64,000 bases of DNA, taken from Pararge aegeria. Taxonomy: Eukaryota > Arthropoda > Insecta > Lepidoptera > Nymphalidae. The position numbers and the translations under genes are program-made. Below the pieces are notes generated by a model. It was not told where the DNA came from. It worked only from the letters and a program-made list of their open reading frames with translations, and did no database searches. The stretch lies in assembly GCF_905163445.1 (NCBI RefSeq), contig NC_053181.1, forward strand, positions 4,836,001 through 4,900,000, given 5' to 3'. This document shows positions 47,601 to 59,600 of the stretch, piece by piece. Each line of letters opens with the position of its first letter. The stretch's first letter is position 1.

Positions 47601-50600
47601 TAAGTTGAATTAAATATATTTTTGAGTGAAATAAAAACTTATTTCACCTTTAACTGCTTGGTGAACAATATACTTACGAGTTAAAGCGAAACGACGAAAT
47701 TTTTTTAATAATGAGCGTGAATATTTCTCATTATCAATGAAAATAAATATTTACAAAATGTACTAAAACACACTTCGTTAGTTTTATCCATCCATAATGT
47801 AAATAATCCATCTAGTGCGGATTGGGGGACTCCACACACCTTTGAGAACATTATGTAGAACTCTCAGGCATGCCGGTTTCCTTCACCGTTGAAGCAAGTG
47901 ATATTTGAATCACTTCAAACGCACATAATTTAGAAAAGGTGCAGGCTGGGATTCGAACTCGGCCCCCCGAAAGTGAAGTCGAGCTCCTACTCACTGGGCT
48001 ATCACCGCTTATAACTGGAACTTCTTTGCTATATCTTATGCAAATCGGTCCAAAATGGCCGCCGCCACAAAATGGCGGATTACATATTTTTTCGATGTCC
48101 CTCAATATGGTTATCACATTAAATAACTTGACTAGTAGAATATTATAAACTATATTGAATTTCGGGGGTTTTTTAAATTTTAAATTTATATACTACTAGC
48201 TTTTACTCGCGGCTTCGCTCGCGTATTAATTTGATAAACTGCCAGGAGGAATAGGACAATGAATACAGAACCACACATAACATATGTGGTGTCGTGAACA
48301 TTGTAATGTGTGGCGCAATGTAAAAAAATATTTTTTCTTTCTTTCTTTTCTTTCTTTCTAGAACAGTGCACTATTTCAGGACGTTTGAAAGCATGAGCGC
48401 GAGCGAAAGCGTGAGCGTAAGCGTAATCTTACCTTCCCAAAGGAACTTCTCTTTTTTCCGTGATAAAAAGTACACTCACTCTCCGGCCCATAAACTATTT
48501 CTATGCAAAAATCCACATCAGTCCGTTTATCTGTTGCTGCGATATTGATGGACAAACAAACACAGTGTCGCATTTATAATATTAGTATGGATTTAAGCAT
48601 ACGAAGATTCGAAGCCACTATTGTCTTGGTCAAAAAATTATACTGTTGTACTGTTAATGCTTGAACGCGTAAAATTACTTACTGTATCGAATCATGGTGC
48701 CGCGCCTTGTTTCCTCTTTTATACAGAGTGCCGGCGGCAGCGGCACCTGCGAGCAGAGCCAAAGCGGCAGCGGCACAACCTCCAGCCGCAAATAGCACCC
48801 CACCTGTACTTCTGTTAGCATCGCCAGCTAGTCTTGCTGTATCGTTGTGCGTAACGATTGTTGATAGGCCTGTCAAAGAAATAAATGTTTAAAGCTATGT
48901 CAATATAATAAGTCAAGTGGTCCAGTGCGTAGGAATTCGATGCCGAGTTTGAATCCCAGCAAGCATTTCTAATATTTCTAAATACCATTTGCTTCATCGG
49001 TGAAGCCGGCCTCCATTACGTGGGATACAAGGATAAAAAACGGGACACTATTGTTAAGATCCGTCCGTCTGCCTGCCCGACTGTAACCAGCCTGTATTTC
49101 ATGAACCCTGATAGTTGGACAGCTGAAAAAAATAGTTTACAAAATAAAAAGCCGGTTTTTTTTTTAAATGAAGCGTTCAAGCGCAAGTTGTAGAATAAAA
49201 TCACGTTAATAAGCGCCTATTATTTCTTTTTAATTCAGAACGTATTCGCAGAGCACCCCCGCAATATTAAGTGAAGCCCAGTAAATGAAATATTAGGCAT
49301 AATAGAAAAACTTTCAAGGTATGGAGGGAGACGCGGGGTGTAACAGCAACGTTCCAGGTAGGTATTATTAAATACCGTCTTGTGTTCAAACTGAGCGGAA
49401 AACTTTACAAATTGAAGATTAGATTAAGTAGGTAGGCGTATTCAATGAGAATTTTATTGGCTTTGTAATACTACCTTTTATTAAGTACGTAATATAAAAC
49501 TTTTTAACGCAATTTATTTATTTATTTACTTAGGAAAACCAACAGCTGATACATTTTTGTTCTTCGAGTATTTACGTTGTAAGCTAAGTGAATGTTTAGC
49601 TTATTACAGATTTTAACGTTCACAAATAATTTCAAAATTAATTATGTCATAGTTACATTTGCTCGAGACAATTTACCTATATATATTTTAATAAAACTGC
49701 ATTATAAAATGTATCACTAAAAATATTGTACGAACTAATTAAAAAGGTTAAAAATGAAAATAAAAATGTTAAAAATAAAAATAAAAATTATTTTTTTAGT
49801 ATCAAAGTACATATTTGATTGTAATCGGTAATTCACGTGTTTTCGGAGTGAGAACTTCGCGTTGAGCACTTTTTGGGTGAACGAAAATCATAATACTCGC
49901 GTCATCGTCACCGAACGCTCTCCATGAGCTATGTGCATGCTGTGTTTATAGATAGATTTAGTAAGTACATAGATTTAGTTTAGATTAGATTTTCAGCGGT
50001 TAGCAATGTGGCTTTAAGCTGGATGTTACCGATTCGAATTTTATTTGGTCTGGTCAAGTGGGAGGCTTCGGCCACCACCCTACCAAAAAAGGCGTCACTG
50101 AAGCGAAGTCAAAGTCAAAAATATCTTTATTCAAGTAGGCCCAAAGGTGGCACTTTCGATGCGTACATTACATGAGTATTACACGATAGTGAGATGATGG
50201 CGATAACCATATTCGTAAACTTAAAACTAAAGCTCCAAACGCGTCCTGGTCTAAGAAGAAGCCCACAACAAACTTAGCCGGGTGACAGCGTTCTGGTTTA
50301 ATGCCGCGAAGAAACCGATTAAGGGTCCATATAACTGCTATACCCCTAACAGGTTAGTCGACTACCATCTTAGAGTGTAGTCAAGAGAGAGCAAGACTGT
50401 AGCAAGTGAGATTGCAGGTCTTAATTGTAATGGAATAAAAAAATCTGACTTTTTGGCTAGCCCTGTACGAATCCCTACTTTAAACCAGAAAAGTTCTTTA
50501 CACCGGTGTTAAGCAGTATACTAGCAAATGTTGTGAAATTTCTCTAGCATATTTTATAGAACTTCTGCGATAAATAATACCATCAAAGTTTTAAATACGG

Positions 50601-53600
50601 CAATACAAACTTGTACCGTGTGGAATTTCTCATTTTCGAAACTAAAATTGTTAGCGCGTCCCCGTTAGAAAAGTTATAAGCGCAATTAAAACATGCTTTT
50701 CATATTACGAGCCAAACTTCTGATCTAACTGGGTTAATAGTAAAACTGATGAGTTCGTTTTTTTGTTTGTTTGGACACGCTAATCTTCGGAACTAGTCAC
50801 CTGCCACGAGATGCTAAGTAGTAGCCGATTATGGCTATGGTTTAATGGTCATTGTGGCTAATTTTGAAAAACTGCCCCATGCTAATTGGAAGTATGTATT
50901 GTATTATTTTTTCAGAAATGAAAGGTCTTGTTGTTTTATATGCAAATTATATTTTAAAAAAAATATTTCTCCTGAAAAGCGCTCACCAGGTGTAATGGCC
51001 GTACTTGTCACGGGCAAATTAGAGCTTTACTAAGTACTTGTTCCATAGCTAAATAAGAGACTTTGATACCTATTGATTTGAATTTGAATTTTGGAGGTCA
51101 AAAAATTCTTGACATACGCAGTGATTTCGAAGTTCGAGCGGTACAAAACTATGTTTATATAGACGTGACGTCATAATTTCTAATTCCGCATTTCGCTTGT
51201 CATAGTGGACCGCTAGATTTTGAAGTTTTATTTATTGAAAAAAATACCAAACTTACTAAGACTAAAAATACATTTTTTATAAAACATTTTTCATAATCTT
51301 AGACTTATAATTATACTATCTTTTTCAGGGATCCTTTGTGCCCTAACTGGCGCAATTGGCTTAGCTTTGATGGTATAGTGGGCATTCTGGCTGATTATCA
51401 GTCAGTGAGTTCCATATACCCCGTACTTCGTACCGTTGGCTACGAAGTTAAGTCTCCGGATGAGATATAGAAATAAATAAATAAATAATAAATAAATAAA
51501 TATAGTACCTACGAAAATACACACATCGTCATCTAGCCCCAAAGTAAGCTTAGCTTCTATTATGGGTGCTAAGTTGACTAATGAATATTTTTTTTATGAA
51601 TAACGTACATAAATACCATTAGAATACATATAAACACCCAGGACACTGAAAAACATTTCTGTTCATCACACAAACATTGTAGTGGAATAAAAATAAGACA
51701 TCCAATTATTTTCCAATCTTCTTACAATTGCCGCTCATACTTGGATACATTTGTAACGTGAATTTGATAAAAGGCACAATAAACTTGACGCTGTGGGGAG
51801 AACGTAAATTTCCAAGTCAAATAAAAGTACAATAGAACAATCGATACTTCCTTGTAAACACATTAAAGAGGGGCGCGGAGTACACCCTCATAATACGTCT
51901 TCATCCCTTGCAAAATATCCTGTTGCACCATTGATATTAAAAAATGTGAAATACTGTAGCGTCAAAGTTTCGCTTAAGTATCTATATAATTCCGTTCTTT
52001 CATAATGTACGCGTATTTAGACTTAACTCTTCGTGTATAGATGACGCTGCTTTACCGGGTAGGTACGACGACGTTGTAGTATGTAGTATGAGGAGTCCGT
52101 TAGTATGTAGTATGAAAAAAAAGGAAAATTATATCTATATAAATGAAAATGAATTACTGTTCGTTAATCTCACTTTAGCTCAAGAATGGCTAGACAGAGG
52201 CTAATTTAGTGAAATATTCGTGGAAGTCTAGGTAAGGTTTAAACGGGGAGAAAAATACTAAACAAGCTAGAAAAATAGAAGCTGGCCTGATTTTGATGAA
52301 ATTTTTTGTGGGTTTCAATGCGTTCCTGCAATGTCCCGATGCTTTAAAGGGACTACGTCTTCTGGGTTCGCTAGTTATATATAAAGTTACCACCTACCTC
52401 TTTTCTATGTTTTTTCCTTTTACGCCATTGGTTGCCTGGAAGTAATCGCTATGTAGCGATAAGGCACCAAATTGTACTCTCTTGATATGTATTTATATCT
52501 CTGTAACTAATTTTTTTCTTTGGTGTACAATAAAAGTGTATTCATTCATTCATTCAAAGTTATCTCTTTTCCGTAACTACGTCCGCGTTTGTATATATTT
52601 TTATTACCTCGTATACTTTACCAGGGTAAAACGTACGTTATGCCCTGGATGCAACCTTTATCCAAATTTTCTACAGAAAGGGAATATTTTAATACGGATG
52701 ATCAGTGAGGCAGTGACTTTTCGATCAAAAGCAGAGTACAACCTTACCCCCTTTGAACTGAAACGTGACTGTTATTTCACCAACAAAAACATTGAATTGT
52801 GAGTATTAAACAGATTGTCGGTCTTAAAAATATGGCAAAACAAAACATCAAGCCTGTCTTTAACGAGAGGCATATGAGCAAGAAGAAGATGATGGATTTC
52901 TAATAAACTGCATATCTTTGCTTTAGGATATCAATGTGTTACGTCTACTGAATCGTCTACATGCTAATAAAGAATCAGAGGGAGTGATTTGTTCAAGTAA
53001 ACTCGTAACCGTTCATCTGTGAAAGAACCAAACGTTTTTTGGGGCCCCCCATTTTGTATTGTAAAGATAAAACGAAAATAATATGTATCTATGAATTGAA
53101 AAGGAATTTTCTTTGAAAAACATTTTGTTTATTATAAAATAAAAGGGATTTTTCTAAAAATATAGCCTTCAGTTATAAATTTATTTTATTTGTTAATAAT
53201 ATATACAGTCAAACCTGGATAAGCGAGAGTTCAAGGGAGCACAATCTCATTCTCGCTTATAGAGGTTTCTTACTAACCCGAGTTTCTCTCTAATGCAGGT
53301 ACATGGGTAGCGTTTCTCTCTTATAGAGGTACGCAGCAATAACAAGACATATATTCATGCACTATGTAATTTTATTTTATTTAGAACTTATTTACATTAA
53401 AAAAATCCGTGAATTTCGTTTGGGTTTCTGTTTTTGTATTTTGAATGTTTTTCTCTAACTCATAAATTTTGTCGAATATTGCTTGCTCGACTGTCGCTTA
53501 TAGAGGTATAGATAAGTAGCAGTCTCACTTACGGAGGTCCGTGAGGGAAGACGACTCTCTCTTACAAAGGTTTCTGTTTCTCTCTAATAGAGGTTTTGGG

Positions 53601-56600
53601 AGCTTAAAATGACGGGTCCTGGCTATTACTCTCACTTATAGAGTTTTCTCACTTACCCAGGTTTGACTGTATAAAGTATGTAGAATATAACCTGTATGGT
53701 TTCATAATAAGTATTCTCTACTATAAGACACGAGGTATTGGGTTAGAAAACGAAAAAAGTACATTAAAAAAAATGTGTCAGGTTATTCAAACCCGAAATT
53801 TCCAGAACCTGCAGTAAAGTATCGTTGCTTTAGCTCACCAACCCGCAGAAGATTGGCGTGGAGAGTTTAAGTTGTATATCCTTCATATCAGAGAGATATC
53901 CCATAATCTATATTTATTTATTTAATAATCGGGAATTGGAAAAGTGCACGTAGCAATTTCCGGTACTAAAATGAGTGATGAATATTGTTATGAATAATAT
54001 ACATTTTTATTCATTTGAAATTAATACAAACACATTAAAAGTAAGCCAAAGAATACAGATGACACACACATAAATACATAGATACTTAAAATATACAGAT
54101 AAATACCCAAACACTGAAAAACAATAATGTTCGTCACAGAATCGAAATCGAACCGAAAGCACAGCCTTCGACTGTCAGTCGGATTGTCCAATAGTAATAA
54201 TAACTTTTACCTCCCTCTCCAACCTCAAGGCCAACTAGCTCATTAGGATTCCAGTAAAATATTATCGAAAAATTATATGCTCCGAAAATGATAGTGGCTT
54301 GACTAATGATCTTTCGCAAAAACTTTTACTTTACCCGCTCATATTCCAACCGACCTTCACCTCCCAATAGTAGGATATAAACATGAGCTTTTTGCAAAGG
54401 AAAAAGCGTAAATCGTCTTTTGCCGACATTAGCGTATAGTATATTATATTCGATAAGGGTGTTGGCAAGTGATGGAAAACTCCGTAACGAAAACTTCTAT
54501 GCAAGAGAGCTCTTCGTAACGTTGTTTTTTATGGTAATAATTTAAGGACCAGATGGTTCACCTGATGATGGATGGATGGATAGATGGATGGCTGGATGGA
54601 TGGATAGATGGATGGATGGATGGATGGATGGATGGATGGATGGATGGATGAATGGATGGATGGATGGATGGATGGATGGATGGATGGATGGATGGATGGA
54701 TGGATGGATGGATGGATGGTAAGTAAAAAACTAAAGCTTATAAAAATAGCTTCATATGGCATGAAAGGAACACGTCCAGCAACATGCCGTCCGGTATCCT
54801 GTATTGACGGCAGATTGGCGCAGTTTGCAGCGACCCTGCTTTCTGAGCCCAAGGCCGTGGGTTCGATTCCCACTACTGGAAAATGTTTTTGTGATGAGCA
54901 TGAATGTTTTTCAGTGTCTGGGTGTTTATATGTATATTCTAAGTATTTATGTATATTATTCATGAAAATATTCATCATATTTTAGTACCCATAAGACAAG
55001 CTATGATAACTTTGGGGCTAGATGGCGATGTGTTTATTGTCGTAGTATATTTATTTATTTATTATTTTTTTTATCCATTAATTTGTGACGTAGCACCTTA
55101 AGCGTCATGTGCCTGTAACTGCATCGGAACCATGCATTTCAGACTTAAGGAATCAGGAATACAGCATTTGAATAATGCTGCTTAGCGGCATAAATATGCA
55201 TAGAAATAGAACTTCCCTGGGCGAGCTCTGTAACAAAAAGCTCTACATTTGCTACTGCTACTAGCGAGGTGGACTATGGCCAGTGGCGTGCATAAAGAGT
55301 ATGTCCAGGGTATGCAGATGATATAAAATAAAGAAAATCTTTAATAAGAGTTATAAAAAACTTAAGTATAGGCATTGTAAGAGTTATCAAAAGCCTACCC
55401 TCAAGTATTTATAACTCATACTGCAGATTTTCTTCATCTTTTGTGATCTGCATACCCTCTATGCACGCCACTGACTGTGGCTTAAACCCTTCTTATTTTT
55501 GGAGGAGACCCGAGCCCGGATAAAGAGCTGAAAATGGTGACTTTTTTTTTTATATTGGGAGGGAAATCTTCAAAGATACCCGACCTCAGGGAAGATCGGG
55601 TTATGTGGGATTTTTACCAACTAAAACCACCTCGGTGGCCATCCTCGGCACATATTTGGGAGGCTCCGGGATCTCCTATGAACGCACCGGTGAACATGGT
55701 GACATGCCCTCAGTATTATCAACTCATTATCGCCTTTACTTCTGTGAAAGTTTCTTAGCGAGGACTATCGTTGGTATGTTCCCAAGTGCACTGCTTAAAA
55801 ACGCAATGCGGCTTGCGGATTCGAATGATTTCGGTATCTTTGCGCAGTGGAATTCTTTTGACTTTTTTCTTGCCATGACTTCAGTTACGGAAAAGTTCTA
55901 CGAAGTTATTTCAAGGAGCGAGAATCTAGCCAATCTAGTTTTCTTTCATGTAATTTGACTAATTCATTGCTAGTATTCGACCTGGACTAAGATATAATAA
56001 AAATGCTGAGCTTAAAAGCATATTTTTATATGTTTATTTATATACATATATCATTGACTGACGTTTGTTACGTTGGTAAGTAGGTTTGTGAATGCATGGA
56101 CAATGTGGGATGCATGTATGAATCTACTGCGCTTAGGAATCCCTACTAATATTATAAATGTCAATGTAAGTTTGTTTGTTGCGCTTTCACCAATTAACCG
56201 ATCCTCATGAAACTTTGTACACATATTCTTGGAAGTGTTAGAAGTATAAAAAAAAAGATTAGTCATGTTAATGAGCGACAGAGGAAAATTTTAACCATCG
56301 ATGGAAAGCTCAATCACGTAAAGATGCAGATCCTTACGTTGTCTCGCCGTTCGATGGAAAAGGTGAGGGAGGAACAAGATCAAACAGTTCTACTAGAATA
56401 AAGCGGCCCTCCCGTTGGGAGATACCTTTATTCTAGTAGTGGACTGTTCCAGGCTACTTATTTTATGAATTAATGGTGAAATAAAAATAAATCACTAGTC
56501 GAATTCCAATATTACTGCAAGTTCCGATAATATGAAAACACATCAAACCGGCAAACTAGTTTGTATGTGCAAAATTGAACGCTTTGCCAGTATTAAAACA

Positions 56601-59600
56601 TCGTAAATATTTATTGAAATTTTTCTTGAAAAGTAAATCGACTACGCTATCAGATGACGTCACTTTGATACGACACGGTAACGTACAGTCGACCGTAAAA
56701 AAATCATGTATCCAGCAGTTCTATATTATGGGCTATATATATTCGATATACTACTGATGGTGTTCCGTGTTGGGTAACAATAAAAAATACAATAACGCAT
56801 GCTTTTGTATTTTTATAACAATGCATTTTAATGCCGACCGCCAAACTGAATCACATGTGCAGTAAAAGCCATGTAAAAATCAGTTTAGTTCCCAAGATTA
56901 CTTTGGACATTAATGCAGTCGGGTAGTATTTAATAGTAAAACGCTTTATAGTACAATAAAAGGTAACGTAGACAGAGCTCGATAAATGACTTAAAGATAT
57001 CACATGGTATCACTTCTTCATTTTCAATCGCGGGTCTCCTTCAAGAATGAGAATGGGGTCGTAGTCCACGCTGGCTAAATGCGGATTGGTGAGTGACAAA
57101 CTTCTTTATTATTTTTTTTTTATAAATGCAACGGTCGCTAATTGAAGTAAACTCTTTTTCAATTAAATATAAAATTGAAAAATAACCTTTAATAAGCGAA
57201 ATAATTGAGTCTCGTTTGATGACTCAATATTCATTAATTTTCGTTTTATCTATTTCATTAAAAATTGCGATTTAATTACATATTTTGATATAGGAATAAG
57301 ATAAAAATGCAAGCAATAAAATGAGATGCTTTGTTTTTATTGGCTTCTTTCTGACGGGGATATAAAATATGAATTGAGTCAGATCAAACATAATGCAAAG
57401 TTTTCTCATATTTTATTACACACGAAGTCGCAGCAGTACTCGGAATAAAGTGGCTTTTAAAAAGTTAACTCCAGATGCCATGCACGGAGATGTGAATATT
57501 TTGACAATTCGATTTGTCAGTTTTATTCGTAGCCAAGTGTACGCCAGTTATTCTGAATAAACAGGATGATAGAAACCCTCTTATTGAACGAACGGCAAAT
57601 GCGAGTCGGTGAATTTATTGTTATTATTATTGCTACAGCCGAAGTGTTCGGGAAAACTTTGGTTTTATATTGCTTTATGTGTTTTTAGTGTACCTATTGG
57701 TAGTTAAAAGATATAGGAGGGGAAGTATTACCTCCTATAAGTTTTGTCATTTTTCAAATTGCGCAGATAAGATAACGGCGATATTATTTCCTATTTGAAT
57801 ACATTAGTATCTATGATGATATACGGTAATGGTTATGTTATGCCAGGCGTACGGGAACCTAATTCCCGTACGCCTTGGCCGGCGACCATGTCCTATTTTC
57901 TTGTTTTTCATTTTCTATAAAATATACAGGTAATGTTGATTATTTACAACTTTGTTGCGTAGGGACACCCGCGGGATTGCAATAGTATGTCTGCTAACTA
58001 ACAAGCGGCCGCATCGCATTATGTTAAATTTATTTCAGCGTAGCGGATTCCAATGGCGAGTTTTTAATCGTGATGCGATACCTTTTTTTTCCACGCTTCC
58101 TATGAGAATTATTTACAAGACATATGATGGAGAGCTCGTGCTACAAATCGGCTGAGTATAATGTAACTTTTAGACTAATATACTTATTATAGTGTTAACA
58201 CCTTTTTATTCTGCACCTTGCTGCGGCCCCTTCTCTATGACATATAAGTATATACTTAATCTTTATATTGTAAGTTATTTTAACCGTTCTTCTTAACTTC
58301 ATGTCAGTGGAGGCCGTAATGTGGCAGACTTACCTTTCAAGCAAATTTTGTTTCTTTTGAAAGTCAACCGTACATCCTTATGCATTCGATCAGGCGCCGA
58401 AATGTTTAGCTGCATTGTCACCAAGATTTCTGCACTTCTGGATCCCGTACACGGTAGCCGAACTCTGAACAAAACCAAGTACATAATATTTATATCCGTA
58501 CACGGTAGCCGGACTCTGTACAAATATTAAGTACAAAATTATTTATAGCGTCAAAAATCAAGTAGTTACAGAATAATTCATAGCCTTTACCCGCAGCTCT
58601 GTCGATAGACAACTGTAAACTCTCTCATTCCTTCAAGAGTAGGAAATAGGTGATTATTTTTCGAAACCCAACTGGCCCACTATTATAGGGCACGAATCTC
58701 TCCTTTCAATTGTAAGATTAAGTCCGCAGTACGCCACGATGGCTATGTGCGGATTGTGTGCGTGAGTGCGGATACTTCTGATAAACGACTAAGACACCGG
58801 AAGTTATCTTTGCATCGTTCGAGCCCATGTAGGACTGCAGTATATCGATAATGCAGTCGTATTTACCCACTATTTTACTCACTTTATAAAATTACTGTAA
58901 CCCTTTATACTTTATTATTTTTATACTTGACAGTAAATTTTTAACAATTAACTGCCAAAGTAGACCACTGCATGGCCTTTAAAATTAATTCTCGGGAATA
59001 AAAAATGGCAAAGCATTCAAAAAAGTTTATTTTATCTGTACCTATACGTTATTTAAGTGGTAATTTTCCGGTTAGCAAGAATTGGTGCAGTCAATGTTTT
59101 GTGAAGGAGTTACATAAATATAAACTTTCTCATTAATTATGTTCGGATACTCTTTGAAATAACATATCACTTATATTTTTAAGGTAATAAATGATTATAA
59201 TTTACTTAAAATACGAAATGACTACAGAGAGTACATGTTATGATGTAAGAATGAGAAGGGAAATTAGTTCGTATTTTACCTTAAGCAATGTTACACCCAT
59301 ACAAATCTTAATAACAGTAGGCATTTTATTAGTAACATTTTTATGGTTACGCCTTAACACATTAAATGGCATTCGCAATTTATGCCCATAGAAGTCTAGC
59401 TTGGGCTAGGTAAAAATAGTTGGCTAGTGCAAAATATACTATTTATATTGGGAAGAATTTAAATCAATGCTTTAACTCATGAAATCATCGCTAAAACTTA
59501 GGTATCTCAACGATCATTGAAACTTTTACCGCATATACTTTAGTAAAGTATTTGATTTGCAGTAACGTGATAAACGACTAAGACACCAGAAGGTATCTCT

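Noticed and set aside
48366..48573. Ser- and Arg-rich frames on opposite strands
   Set aside because: Both come from the GAGCGN and TTTC simple repeats inside an interspersed repeat.
54529..54985. Long frames on both strands reading MDGW or HPSI repeats
   Set aside because: Produced by the (GGAT)n microsatellite and extended by chance into a SINE.
55534..55958. Two overlapping frames of 74 and 117 codons
   Set aside because: No recognisable motif, and they lie inside a receptor intron next to repeats.
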